A stretch of 64,000 bases of DNA from Palsa-872 sp036844615 (GCA_036844615.1 DAIUFK010000003.1:1-64000); one strand, 5' to 3'. Shown: positions 25,878 to 34,221, numbered from the stretch's first letter. Notes: a model not told the origin generated them from the letters alone. Numbers and translations: made by a program.

Positions 25878-26486
25878 GTGAAGCTCATCGGACTCACGGG
25901 CGGCGTCGGGTCGGGCAAGTCGACGGTGGCGGACATGCTGCGGGAGCTGGGCGCCGAGGTGGTCGACGCTGACGAAGCTAGCCATGCCGTTTACGAGCCT
26001 GACACGCCGGGATTCGCTGCGGTCGTTAGAGAGTTTGGCGACGATTTCGTTCGCGACGGCCGCATCGACAGGCAGCGACTTGGGGCTCTCGTGTTCGGTG
26101 ACGCAGACGCCAGGCACCGCTTGAACGCGATAGTGCACCCGCTCGTGCGCGAGTGGATGGCGGCAAGGACGGGGGAGGCGGCAATGCGCGGGGCAAAGGT
26201 CGTCATCCAGGTCGTCCCGCTCCTGTTCGAAAACGGGCTCGAACGCCTCTTCTCCACCATCGTCCTTGTGTACGTCCCTGAGGAGCTGCAGGTCGAGCGC
26301 CTCGTCAAGGGCCGGGGCTTAACGCCTGAGCGGGCGAGGGCGATGATCGCCGCGCAGATGCCCATCGACGAGAAGCGCCGCCAGGTGCATCACGTCATCG
26401 ACAACAGCCGCTCGATTGAGAAGACTCGCGCTCAGGTCGATCAGCTGTGGGCGCAGCTGACCTTCACACCACGCCCTCTTGCCTGA
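25878..26486 (+). CDS. coaE: Dephospho-CoA kinase
   Basis: 202 aa. P-loop LTGGVGSGKST is at residues 6-16, then DADEASHAVY, LNAIVHPLVR and PLLFENGLE, all CoaE signatures. It performs the last step of coenzyme A synthesis, fitting a CoA-heavy neighbourhood. The start is GTG 25878, 19 bp from the divergent fixC start. Its 3' end overlaps the convergent CoA-transferase gene by 23 bp. Confidence 0.95.
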   Translation: MKLIGLTGGVGSGKSTVADMLRELGAEVVDADEASHAVYEPDTPGFAAVVREFGDDFVRDGRIDRQRLGALVFGDADARHRLNAIVHPLVREWMAARTGEAAMRGAKVVIQVVPLLFENGLERLFSTIVLVYVPEELQVERLVKGRGLTPERARAMIAAQMPIDEKRRQVHHVIDNSRSIEKTRAQVDQLWAQLTFTPRPLA

Positions 26487-27612
26487 GCCGATCAAGGCGC
26501 TCGGAGTCCACGCCAACCTCTGAAAGGACCTCCGTGCTGTGCTCGCCCATCGTCGGAGGGTCGCTGCGCCGCCAGCCGGCGCGCACAGCGACCGCGGGCC
26601 GGATCTCGGTACCCGTTCGCGCGCGGGCGATCAGGGCGCGGGCGGCGACATGTGGATGCGAAGCGACCTCGTCGAGCTCGAGCACAGGCTCGCAGCACAC
26701 GTCGAGGCCTCCGAGCCTCTCCTCCCATTCGCGGCGCGTCTTTGACGAGAACACGAGCTCCATCGCCTCGTGCGCGCGGACGCCCTCCTGCCCCTCTGCG
26801 AACTGGAGATCGATGAGGTCGCGCCGTTCGATGGCGTCGCAGAGATTGGCCCAGAACTTGGGCTCCAGGGCGCCGACTGAGTAAAAGCGGCCGTCCTTGC
26901 ACGTGTACACGCGGTAGCACGCGTAGCGACCGGCCAGGCGCTGGTCACCACGGGCGACGGTCTCTCCGCCGCCGAGGGCCGCGAAGGCGAGCGCGAGCCA
27001 GCTGACCGCGCCGTCCATCATCGAAGCGTCGATCCACCTGCCGTCGCCTCCGCGCTCGACGCCGACGAGAGCGCCGAGGATCGCCACCGCAGGCTGGAGG
27101 CCGCCGCCTCCGATGTCGGCGACCTGGACCGAGAGGGGCACCGGCGGACGGTCGCGCTCGCCGTTGAGGCCGAGGGCGCCTGAGGTCGCCATGTAGTTGA
27201 TGTCGTGGCCCGCGCGCGAGGCGAAAGGGCCGTCCTGCCCGTACCCGGTGATCGAGCACATGACCAGCTTGGGATTGCGCGCATGGAGCACGTCCCAGCC
27301 CAGACCCAGGCGCTCCATGACGCCTGGCCGGTTGCCCTCCACCAAAACCGCGGCGTGCTCGACAAGGCGGAGGAGGAGGTCGCGGCCCGCTTCCGACTTG
27401 AGGTTCAACGTGAGGCTTCGCTTGTTGCGATTGAGGGCGTTGAAGAGGGCGCTCTGGCCGTCGATGAGAGGAGGCGTCCAGCGCATGTAGTCGCCACCAC
27501 TTGGGTCTTCGACCTTGACGACGTCGGCGCCCATGTCGGCGAGGAGCATCGTGCAGAAGGCGCCGGGCAGCAGCCGGGTCAGGTCCAGGACGCGGATACC
27601 AGTCAAAGGCAT
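26464..27612 (-). CDS. Family III CoA-transferase (CaiB/BaiF type)
   Basis: 382 aa. IRVLDLTRLLPGAFCTMLLADMGADVVKVE is the family opening, here seen in pieces; then GDYMRW, LNLKSEAGR, ENFRPGVM-type VEGNRPGVMERLG and the catalytic-Asp region GHDINYMATSG. It moves CoA between acyl groups, with branched or aromatic acids or racemase-type substrates (alpha-methylacyl-CoA racemases share this fold) as options. Homology begins at ATG 27612, although the frame is open to 28122. Confidence 0.9.
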   Translation of the reverse strand: MPLTGIRVLDLTRLLPGAFCTMLLADMGADVVKVEDPSGGDYMRWTPPLIDGQSALFNALNRNKRSLTLNLKSEAGRDLLLRLVEHAAVLVEGNRPGVMERLGLGWDVLHARNPKLVMCSITGYGQDGPFASRAGHDINYMATSGALGLNGERDRPPVPLSVQVADIGGGGLQPAVAILGALVGVERGGDGRWIDASMMDGAVSWLALAFAALGGGETVARGDQRLAGRYACYRVYTCKDGRFYSVGALEPKFWANLCDAIERRDLIDLQFAEGQEGVRAHEAMELVFSSKTRREWEERLGGLDVCCEPVLELDEVASHPHVAARALIARARTGTEIRPAVAVRAGWRRSDPPTMGEHSTEVLSEVGVDSERLDRLRQEGVV

Positions 27613-27711
27613 TGGGAGATCAACAGTAGTTCTCTCAGGGGTTGACGGTCCGGCTTCACCGGACCCGAGTTTCACGGAACACTTTTGGGGGGCGTCGTGC
27701 GTTAATACCGC

Positions 27712-28251
27712 ATGAGGGACAAGGGTTCCAGCATGCGATCCAGCAACCCCCATCTCAGCGAGATGACAATCAAGGTCCCCGCGCCGTTTGCGGGGATCTC
27801 CGACCTTGGGTTCACGGCCCAGTACCGGGCTCAGAACCTCAACGAGCCCCTGCGGGACGTTCCGCTCCTGATCGAGGGCCCGCGGCCGCCGATCCGAAGG
27901 CTTGCCGAGCTGCTCCAGCTGCTGCGCCACGCCGAGGCTGGTGCATACGCATGGAGCGACCCGATAATGCTGAGCGACGAGGTGGTCGTGCTCGCGTTCC
28001 GCGACCGCAGCCTTGACGGCGAAACCCCCTCGGATGCAGCGCGCGCGTCCGCGACCTACGTGCTGAACCTGGTGCGCCCTGTGGTCTTCGCCTTCCTCAA
28101 GGACTGCGCAGGTATCGCGCACTTGCGACTCTCCGACGTCATCGAGATGCGAGTCAGCGCTGATGGCGCGCCCAACTGGGAGGTCGCTATCCCGCTGACT
28201 GACATCGTCGCGCCCAACGGCGACAAGCTGCTCTGGCAGCTGGCGGGTTAA
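27712..28251 (+). CDS. Hypothetical protein
   Basis: 179 aa, not recognised. It is soluble, without membrane segments. Hydrophobic/charged alternation in the middle (AELLQLLRHAEAG, YVLNLVRPVVFAFLKD) suggests a compact alpha/beta fold. ATG 27712 or ATG 27733 could be the start. The 99-bp spacer before it holds no gene. It converges on a small membrane protein with only 2 bp between stops. Confidence 0.6.
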   Translation: MRDKGSSMRSSNPHLSEMTIKVPAPFAGISDLGFTAQYRAQNLNEPLRDVPLLIEGPRPPIRRLAELLQLLRHAEAGAYAWSDPIMLSDEVVVLAFRDRSLDGETPSDAARASATYVLNLVRPVVFAFLKDCAGIAHLRLSDVIEMRVSADGAPNWEVAIPLTDIVAPNGDKLLWQLAG

Positions 28252-28253
28252 GG

Positions 28254-28484
28254 CTACTTAGTCGGAGTCGGCGTGGCCTTCTTCGTGGGAGTCGGCGACG
28301 GCGTGGGGCTCGTGCGCACGCCACTCGCGCTCGGGCTGCTGGTGACAGGAAAGTTGGGTACCGCCACCCTGGTGGGGCTCTGGTTGGCGAAGTACAGGGC
28401 GAGGGGCACAACGATCATGCCCACGATGACCGTAAGCACAAAAGTCACCGCGCCCCATTCCCGCCTCAAGAAAGCCCAGCTCAC
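28254..28484 (-). CDS. Small single-pass membrane protein with Ser/Thr/Pro tail
   Basis: 76 aa. A short basic head (SWAFLRREWG) and one membrane helix (about residues 12-32) precede a tail of Ser, Thr and Pro (SPSASGVRTSPTPSPTPTKK). The tail has the composition of an extracellular linker. The start is GTG 28484. No family recognised. Confidence 0.55.
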   Translation of the reverse strand: MSWAFLRREWGAVTFVLTVIVGMIVVPLALYFANQSPTRVAVPNFPVTSSPSASGVRTSPTPSPTPTKKATPTPTK

Positions 28485-28512
28485 GAGGCGTGAATTCTAG
28501 CGAGACTCGCGA

Positions 28513-28530
28513 GCGGCCATCGGGGGCCGC
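28513..28530 (-). terminator. Stem-loop downstream of the 89-aa gene
   Basis: GCGGCC-atcggg-GGCCGC lies 22 nt past the stop of the gene at 28552-28821 and before the next minus-strand start. There is no U-tract, so termination is only suggested by position. Confidence 0.35.
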
Positions 28531-28551
28531 CCTTCCGAGCACGATTCCGCG

Positions 28552-28821
28552 TCAGTAGTCGTCCTCGTTGGCGCCGGCGTTGGCTTCCTCTTCCTTCTTC
28601 TTCCGCTGGTTCAGGAGGCGAATGAAGTCCTGCGCGCGCGCGAGCGCCTTCCAACGCTCCGGGAAGAAGTCCTGGACCAGGATCTGCTTGTCAGGCATCT
28701 GGTAGACCGTGACACACCACTTTTGGAGGGTGCGCGAAACCTCAACCTCGAAGTCCTTCTCCGCGGTCTCGTACTTGACAACTTTGTCGTCGTCGAATCT
28801 TCTTCGTCCTGAAACTGCCAT
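28552..28821 (-). CDS. Small charged hypothetical protein
   Basis: 89 aa. Highly charged, with a basic head (SGRRRFDDDKVVKY), a central strand-rich part with a single Cys (KWCVTVYQM) and a C-terminal helix of Lys/Glu (NQRKKKEEEANAG). Not recognised. It has its own promoter-like TATAAT 47 nt upstream, so it appears to be an independent transcription unit. Confidence 0.65.
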   Translation of the reverse strand: MAVSGRRRFDDDKVVKYETAEKDFEVEVSRTLQKWCVTVYQMPDKQILVQDFFPERWKALARAQDFIRLLNQRKKKEEEANAGANEDDY

Positions 28822-28867
28822 AGGTAATTCACTCGGGTAGGGGTTCGGCTCATAGAGCGGTATTCCG

Positions 28868-28873
28868 ATTATA
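28868..28873 (-). promoter_or_regulatory. Consensus -10 box TATAAT
   Basis: A perfect TATAAT on the minus strand, 47 nt before the ATG of the 89-aa gene, in an otherwise GC-rich spacer. No convincing -35 hexamer is at the standard distance. Confidence 0.45.
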
Positions 28874-28915
28874 GCCCCGTATTGGACAATTCCCCGACCG
28901 AGGGTGATGCACCCC

Positions 28916-29815
28916 CTAGCCCGACCCCCACTCAGCCACCAGCTCCCTCAGGAGCGGTCCAAGCTCCTCCCGAAGGCCCTCTCGCCTCATTGCAAGGGTC
29001 AGGTTCGCCCGCAGGTAGCCAGGGACGGTGCCTGTGTCGTGGTAATCGCCTACAAACTCCAGCGCGACGACGGGATGGGCCCCAAGCGAGCGCTTGATCG
29101 CGTCGGTGAGCTGGATCTCCTTCCCCGTGCCAGGCTCGACGCTGTCGAGCTCGGCCATGACCGCCGGCGTCAGGACATAGCGCCCGAGGATCGCGAGATC
29201 GGAAGGCTCCGTTCCGGGCTCCGGCTTTTCGACCATATCGGTGACCTTGTGAAGCGGGCCGTCGCCACCATCCGTGGCCACCACCCCATACCTCCCGATC
29301 TGGCTCTTTGGAAAACGCCTGACCGCCAGCACAGTGGCGCCTGTCTTCCGGTGAGCCTCAATGAGCTGCTTCAAGCAGGGTTCGCCCTCGCCGAGGATCA
29401 CGTCGTCGGCGAGCAGCACTGCGCAAGCCTCGCCCTCGACGAGCCTCCGCGCGGTCCAAACGGCGTGCCCGAGCCCGAGGGGCTCTTTTTGCTGGATGTA
29501 CGTGATGTCGACGAGGTCGCTGAGTCGGTCGACCCCCGCGAGGATGCGGAGCAGGTCCTCCCTGCCGCGCTTGCGTAGGTAATGCTCGAGCTCGAGCGAG
29601 CGATCGAAATGGTCGACGATTGCCCGCTTGCCGCCGCCGGTGACCATGATCACCTGCTCGATACCGCTGGCGATCGCCTCCTCGACGCCGTACTGAATGG
29701 TCGGCTTGTCGACGAGAGGCAGCATCTCCTTGGGCTGGGCCTTGGTAACCGGGAGAAACCGGGTCCCGAGACCCGCGGCCGGAAAGATCGCCTTTCGGAC
29801 TATCGATGCGGCCAT
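28916..29815 (-). CDS. galU: UTP-glucose-1-phosphate uridylyltransferase
   Basis: 299 aa from ATG 29815. Nucleotidyltransferase signature FPAAGLGTRFLPVTKAQPKE, then VDKPTIQYGVEEA, QKEPLGLGHAV, EKPEPGTEPSD and the C-terminal GDYHDTGTVPGYL. It makes UDP-glucose for cell-wall and exopolysaccharide sugars. An upstream in-frame start (29842) would overlap the thioesterase gene on the other strand, so the shorter form is preferred. Confidence 0.95.
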   Translation of the reverse strand: MAASIVRKAIFPAAGLGTRFLPVTKAQPKEMLPLVDKPTIQYGVEEAIASGIEQVIMVTGGGKRAIVDHFDRSLELEHYLRKRGREDLLRILAGVDRLSDLVDITYIQQKEPLGLGHAVWTARRLVEGEACAVLLADDVILGEGEPCLKQLIEAHRKTGATVLAVRRFPKSQIGRYGVVATDGGDGPLHKVTDMVEKPEPGTEPSDLAILGRYVLTPAVMAELDSVEPGTGKEIQLTDAIKRSLGAHPVVALEFVGDYHDTGTVPGYLRANLTLAMRREGLREELGPLLRELVAEWGSG

Positions 29816-29829
29816 CAAGGACAATCTAA

Positions 29830-30198
29830 GTGTTGGCGACATCCGACGGCATCCGGCCTGGCCTCGAGGGGCGCTTGGAGCGGGTGGTAGAGGGCGACCT
29901 CATCACCCGTCACGTGGGCGGCAAGGGGATCTTCGCCACCCCCGCGATGATCGGGCTCATGGAATGGGCAAGCCACAAGGCAGTCAGGGACTTGATTCCG
30001 GAAGGGCAGACCACAGTCGGCTACGAGGTCCACGTGCGCCATCTCGTCCCGGCGGCGCCTGGCAGCACAGTGGTGGTTACCAGCAGGCTGACCGAGGTCA
30101 AGGGGAACAAGCTCTACTTCGAGGTGTCGTGCCACCAGGGCGACAAGCTCCTGGGCTCGGGCACCCACAAGAGAGCCATCGTTCCCGCAGACTTTTAG
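29830..30198 (+). CDS. FlK-like thioesterase (hot-dog fold)
   Basis: 122 aa. Matches fluoroacetyl-CoA-thioesterase-type proteins: the Thr in FATPAMIGLMEWAS, Glu in MEWA and His in VRHLVPAAPG correspond to the catalytic trio known in FlK. Function here is probably general acyl-CoA clearance, as nothing else suggests fluoroacetate. The start is GTG 29830, 14 bp from the divergent galU start. It is followed immediately by a 52-aa ORF and threonine dehydratase, probably one operon. Confidence 0.85.
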   Translation: MLATSDGIRPGLEGRLERVVEGDLITRHVGGKGIFATPAMIGLMEWASHKAVRDLIPEGQTTVGYEVHVRHLVPAAPGSTVVVTSRLTEVKGNKLYFEVSCHQGDKLLGSGTHKRAIVPADF

Positions 30199-30202
30199 CG
30201 CA

Positions 30203-30361
30203 ATGGCCGATGACCTCGAGCGAATCTCACCGCGAGAGAGCGCGCACAACAAGGCGCGCGATAAGAAGGCGCGACCACCCAAGGTGATCTCTGTGAATCC
30301 AGGCCTGAAGAAGCTCGCCCTGCACATCGCAGCCAAGCGGCGAAAGCCCAAGGCGACCTAA
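30203..30361 (+). CDS. Very small basic protein
   Basis: 52 aa, beginning MADDLERISPRESAH and ending AAKRRKPKAT. Rich in Lys/Arg/Ala, so it may bind nucleic acid. It exactly fills the space between the thioesterase stop (30198) and the threonine dehydratase start (30365), with 4- and 3-bp gaps. That tight fit is the main support. It has no clear ribosome site of its own, so it is probably translated by coupling. No family recognised. Confidence 0.6.
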   Translation: MADDLERISPRESAHNKARDKKARPPKVISVNPGLKKLALHIAAKRRKPKAT

Positions 30362-30364
30362 CAG

Positions 30365-31348
30365 TTGAGGGAAGTCGGGTCGGAGATCGCAAGCATCACG
30401 CCGAGCTCAATCGAGAGAGCGTCTCGAGACCTGGCCGCATACCTTCCACCCACCCCACTCCAGTACTCGCGAGCTTTCACGGACAAAGCCCGCTGCCACG
30501 TTCACATCAAGGTCGAATCCATTCAGCCGATCCGCGCTTTCAAGGTGCGCGGCGCGCTCACCAAGATCATGCGGCTCCATCCGGAGAAGGGCAGCGCGGG
30601 AGTCATCACCGCATCGGCAGGCAATCATGGCCAGGGTGTCGCATACGCAGCCGCGGTCTTCAAGATCCCTGCCACCGTTTACGTCCCCGAGACTGCCAAC
30701 GAGCTCAAGGTCGAGGCGATCAAGCGGCTTGGCGCAAAGGTGGTGCAAGCAGGGCGCAATTACAACGACGCGTACCTCGAGGCTATGCGCCACCAGGAGG
30801 AGAGCGGCGCCACCTTTGTGCACGCTTTCAACGATCCGGACGTCATTGCGGGACAGGGCACTATCGCCGTGGAGCTGCTACGCGACCTCGAGGACTTCGA
30901 CACCGTGCTGGTGCCGATCGGCGGAGGCGGCCTGATCGGTGGCATCTCCCTCTATCTCAAGGAGACGCGCCCGAAGGTGCGAGTGATCGGCGTCGAGCCT
31001 GCCGGCGCGGACGGGATGCACAGGTCGCTGCAGGCAGGCCATGTCGTGACGCTGGATCGCGTCAACACCATCGCCGACGGGCTTGCCGCCTCTGCGCCCG
31101 GGAAGCTCACTCTCGAGCTGGCCCAGCGATACGTGGACGAGGTTGTGATCGTCCAGGACACCGAGCTGCTTCGCGCCATCCGCCTGATGTTCGAGTGGGA
31201 GCATCTCCTGGCGGAGCCTTCAGGTGCTGCCGCCCTGGCCGCGCTCCTCTATCACTACAGCCCTGGCCCGAACGAGAGGGTGGTGGCGATCCTTTCAGGG
31301 GCGAACATCACCGACGAGGTGATGATCAGGGCCTTGAAATCGCGCTGA
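30365..31348 (+). CDS. Threonine dehydratase (catabolic type, no ACT domain)
   Basis: 327 aa PLP enzyme. The PLP lysine is in IRAFKVRGA, SAGNHGQGVAYAA follows, and the phosphate loop is GGGGLIGG. It deaminates threonine (or serine) to the 2-oxo acid; 2-oxobutyrate can yield propionyl-CoA, which would feed the 8-18 kb operon (inference). The chain ends without the regulatory ACT domain; a lone ACT-like domain gene follows. TTG 30365 is the start, 3 bp after the small ORF. Confidence 0.9.
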   Translation: MREVGSEIASITPSSIERASRDLAAYLPPTPLQYSRAFTDKARCHVHIKVESIQPIRAFKVRGALTKIMRLHPEKGSAGVITASAGNHGQGVAYAAAVFKIPATVYVPETANELKVEAIKRLGAKVVQAGRNYNDAYLEAMRHQEESGATFVHAFNDPDVIAGQGTIAVELLRDLEDFDTVLVPIGGGGLIGGISLYLKETRPKVRVIGVEPAGADGMHRSLQAGHVVTLDRVNTIADGLAASAPGKLTLELAQRYVDEVVIVQDTELLRAIRLMFEWEHLLAEPSGAAALAALLYHYSPGPNERVVAILSGANITDEVMIRALKSR

Positions 31349-31396
31349 CGGTCTCGGCGGTCTGCATGTACGCTGGGGGCACTTTCCGGCAGCAAA

Positions 31397-31428
31397 ATGG
31401 TGGGGGTTAACGATGGTGGGGGTTAACG
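31397..31428 (+). repeat. Two tandem 16-bp repeats carrying a ribosome-site-like core
   Basis: ATGGTGGGGGTTAACG occurs twice back to back (31397-31412, 31413-31428), ending one base before the ATG of the Lrp-domain gene. Each copy has its own ATG/GTG and a GGGGG run that could act as a ribosome site. Translation from the first ATG would give a nine-residue peptide ending in TAA. Confidence 0.85.
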
Positions 31429-31429
31429 A

Positions 31430-31657
31430 ATGAAGGCGTATGTCCTGATCAACGCATCGCCCGGGCGCGCGCTCGAGGTCGCCAAGAAGATGGAAGGGGT
31501 CAGCGGCATCACCGCGGCGGACGCGATCACAGGCGAGTACGACGTGATAGCAGTCTGCGAAGCACCTGACGTCAACTCAATCGGATCGCTGATCGTGGAC
31601 AAAATCCAGAAGATCGACGGCGTCTTCAAAACGGTTACGTGCCTGGCGGTGAAATAA
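31430..31657 (+). CDS. Stand-alone Lrp/AsnC ligand-binding (RAM) domain
   Basis: 75 aa. The beta-alpha-beta sandwich typical of the C-terminal half of Lrp regulators (AYVLINASPG, GEYDVIAVCEA, IDGVFKTVTCLAV) without a DNA-binding part. Such proteins bind amino acids and oligomerise; it could supply the sensing role missing from the adjacent threonine dehydratase. Its 3' end overlaps the convergent epimerase gene by 23 bp. Confidence 0.88.
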   Translation: MKAYVLINASPGRALEVAKKMEGVSGITAADAITGEYDVIAVCEAPDVNSIGSLIVDKIQKIDGVFKTVTCLAVK

Positions 31658-32579
31658 CCTCAGCTCGTCTGCGAGCGGTAAGCCCAGGGAGCTCGGCCAG
31701 CCACCTTGCCATGTGAGGCAGCTCCTGCTCGAAGCTGCCCACCGAGGGCGACCACGTGAGCTCTCGGCGCGAGTGGGAGTCGTCGTAGTAATGGGGCTTG
31801 CCGATCACGTCAACCGCAAACAGCCCAGGCCAGACCACCGCCCCGGGTGACGTCACCGTCTCGGTCGCGAGAGCCTTCAGGTACGCGAGGTCGTAGGGGA
31901 GAGCGATGATGCTCCCTTCGATGCCCGCCGCCCTTGCCGCCGAGTCGACGAGGTCGCGCCACGTGGCGTCGAAGCCGGCCACCAGGTAGCTGTGCCCTGG
32001 CCTTCCGCGGTCGGCCGCCGCGAGGCATGCACGGCCGACGTCCCCCGCCGAGACAAAGGTCTGCAGGCTCCTCCCCCCTCGTGCCATCCACAGCCGGCCT
32101 CGAGCGAGCGAGCGCAGAAGTCGAGGGAGCATCCAGTCCTCGCCGACGCCGAAAACCCGCGCCGGGCGAACGATCACGACCTCAAGATCGGCGGCCGCCT
32201 TGAGGAGCCATTTCTCCTCGAACAGCTTGAGGCGCTCGTACGCGTGGACGGGATGAGGTTTGGTTTTCTCGGTTATGCGGGCGAAGTGGTCGGGGCCGAA
32301 GACGTCGGCCGTCGACAGGTGGACAATGCGCCGCACGCCGGCGCGGCGTGCCGCATCGACGACGCGCTTGAGCAGTGACGGCGCGGTCCTGCGGTAACGC
32401 AGCCTGCGTGCCGGGGACGAAGTCTCGGCGCAGACGTGGACGACCTCTATTCCCGCTATCGCATCGTTCAGCGTCTCGTCATCCACGTCTGCGTTGAGGG
32501 CGATAACAGGAACGTCGCTCGCCAGCGCATGCAGGACGTGGTCGCCAAGAAACTCGCCGGCGCCGATCACCAGGTGCAA
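31635..32579 (-). CDS. NAD(P)-dependent epimerase/dehydratase (extended SDR)
   Basis: 314 aa. The Rossmann start is slightly atypical (VIGAGEFLGDHVL), the catalytic Tyr-Lys pair is in YERLKLFEE, and FVSAGDVGRACLAA is the usual C-terminal region. Likely a nucleotide-sugar or sterol-type NAD epimerase/reductase; the substrate is not identifiable. It runs into the 3' end of the Lrp-domain gene. The PlsC gene upstream stops 12 bp before its start, so they are one operon. Confidence 0.82.
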   Translation of the reverse strand: MHLVIGAGEFLGDHVLHALASDVPVIALNADVDDETLNDAIAGIEVVHVCAETSSPARRLRYRRTAPSLLKRVVDAARRAGVRRIVHLSTADVFGPDHFARITEKTKPHPVHAYERLKLFEEKWLLKAAADLEVVIVRPARVFGVGEDWMLPRLLRSLARGRLWMARGGRSLQTFVSAGDVGRACLAAADRGRPGHSYLVAGFDATWRDLVDSAARAAGIEGSIIALPYDLAYLKALATETVTSPGAVVWPGLFAVDVIGKPHYYDDSHSRRELTWSPSVGSFEQELPHMARWLAELPGLTARRRAEVISPPGT

Positions 32580-32591
32580 AGCCCTCGGATA

Positions 32592-33224
32592 CTAACTGTT
32601 GGGTCTCGGATCCTCGATCGGTTGGCCCTTTCCGGGGCGCCTTCGCTGCAGGCCTGTGGCAAGCGCGCGCTGAACCCTCTCCACCACCAGGCTGACTCGC
32701 CGGCCGAGGGACCACCAGGCAGGCGGGTCGGGGTGGATGGCAGGGCCGATCGAGACGTCGACGCGACTGAACGGCCGCAGCACGTCGGTGCCCCTTACCG
32801 CGACAGGACAGATCGGCACGCCTGCCTGCAGCGCAAAGTGGCCGATCCCGACCTTCAGCGGACGGAGCGCGCGCCCTCGCGAATAGCGGCCTTCAGGGAA
32901 CATCAGGACGATGCCGCCCCGCGCCAGTACCTGGTAGACGGTGCGCAAGCCGGCCTCGTCGAGCTGGCCCTGGTGCGGGACGATCGGGAACACGCCGATG
33001 AGTGGCAGGAGGCGCCGCTTCCACGCGCGATTGAAGACGGTGTCGCGCTTGGCCATCGTGTAGATCATTGGGGCTTGCGGAAAGAACGGGATGATGAAAG
33101 CCGCGTCGAACCATGCCTGATGGTTCGCAGCGATGATGTAAGGAGGCGACGGAATGTTCTCGAGCCCGCTGACGCTGACCCGAAAGATCTTCGGCACCAG
33201 CCACCTCACGAATCCGCGGACCAC
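32592..33224 (-). CDS. 1-acyl-sn-glycerol-3-phosphate acyltransferase family (PlsC)
   Basis: About 210 aa from GTG 33224. The catalytic HX4D motif is NHQAWFD, and the acceptor motif is FPEGRYSRG. It acylates lysophosphatidic acid or a related lipid at the membrane. The frame is open up to 33446 and the sequence PLDPLVHPDPTKPPRLYR just upstream looks protein-like. The only ATG/GTG codons there would overlap the hydrolase gene by over 70 nt, so the true N-terminus is uncertain. Confidence 0.87.
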   Translation of the reverse strand: MVRGFVRWLVPKIFRVSVSGLENIPSPPYIIAANHQAWFDAAFIIPFFPQAPMIYTMAKRDTVFNRAWKRRLLPLIGVFPIVPHQGQLDEAGLRTVYQVLARGGIVLMFPEGRYSRGRALRPLKVGIGHFALQAGVPICPVAVRGTDVLRPFSRVDVSIGPAIHPDPPAWWSLGRRVSLVVERVQRALATGLQRRRPGKGQPIEDPRPNS

Positions 33225-33318
33225 CCGGTAGAGGCGCGGCGGCTTCGTCGGGTCGGGATGGACGAGAGGATCCAGCGGGGCATCGACCAGCGCCCGGTAC
33301 TCAGGCCCGGTGTACGAC

Positions 33319-34221
33319 TTAGGGGGAGAGGAAATTGTCGAGTACCCGGTTGAACTCTTCGGGACGCTCAGCCTGAGGAGTGTGGCCTGCACCCTCCAGC
33401 ACAGCGAGCCGCGAATGCGCGATAAGAGCGTGCGCACGCGTGGCATGGGCGACAGGAAAAAGCGGATCGTTGGCGCCCCAGATCAGCTGCACTGGCATTT
33501 TGATCTCGCCAAGTCGTTTCGACAGGTCGTGATCGGCGGCCATGAGCGCCTTCATCGTGACCAGCGACCGAACGGTGGCAAGGTACGCATCCCCGTAGCC
33601 ATCGGCCGCGTAGAGCTCTCGCAGATTCGTGAAGTAGTCATCGTCCATCGTCTGGTCCAGCTTGCCCTTTCTGGCTCCTGTATAGCGGGCGGCGACGCGC
33701 CTGATCATCGGCTGCGGCGCCCAGCGGAGAGCGTCGCCTGCAAACTTCATGATCGCCTCGCCCACGCGGGGGAGCGTCACCAGCCCGTACGAGAGCTGCA
33801 GGTTCGGGCGGCCTAGACCTAGCGCGTTGACCAGCACCAGCTTGCGGACCCGAGTCGGATGCTTGAGTGCCAGCTCCAGCGCTATGCGCCCGCCAAGCGA
33901 TGCGCCCACGACTGCTGCCGAGCGCAACCCGCGATCCTCCATGTAGCGGTCGATAAACCGCGTGAAGTACGGCACTCCGTACCTTGCCCGCGGCTTCTCA
34001 GTCCTACCGAAGCCGGGCAGGTCCGGAGCGTACACGCGATGTCGCACGGCTGCGAACTCGAGGTTGTAGCGCCATTCCATGTAACCGGACGAGCCGAGCC
34101 CGTGAATGAACAGCACAGGCGTGCCCCGACCGCCGTGCATGTGGTGCACGCGAAGCGACCCGATCTGGACCATGCCCGCGTGAAGCGCTTTCGGAGGGCG
34201 GCGGAGGACCGACGCGATCAC
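33319..34221 (-). CDS. Alpha/beta-fold hydrolase
   Basis: 300 aa. Oxyanion region FIHGLGSSGYMEW, nucleophile GASLGG, acid in WGANDPLFP and His in GAGHTPQAE give a complete triad. Substrate unknown (esterase, lipase or C-C hydrolase). GTG 34221 is chosen because it forms a GTGA overlap with the upstream stop; ATG 34173 is a second possibility. It sits between an S51 peptidase and PlsC. Confidence 0.85.
   Translation of the reverse strand: MIASVLRRPPKALHAGMVQIGSLRVHHMHGGRGTPVLFIHGLGSSGYMEWRYNLEFAAVRHRVYAPDLPGFGRTEKPRARYGVPYFTRFIDRYMEDRGLRSAAVVGASLGGRIALELALKHPTRVRKLVLVNALGLGRPNLQLSYGLVTLPRVGEAIMKFAGDALRWAPQPMIRRVAARYTGARKGKLDQTMDDDYFTNLRELYAADGYGDAYLATVRSLVTMKALMAADHDLSKRLGEIKMPVQLIWGANDPLFPVAHATRAHALIAHSRLAVLEGAGHTPQAERPEEFNRVLDNFLSP

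Noticed and set aside
29830..30198. Fluoroacetate resistance system based on the FlK-like thioesterase
   Set aside because: Only the fold and catalytic trio match; no fluorinase or haloacid genes are nearby, and such thioesterases are widespread.
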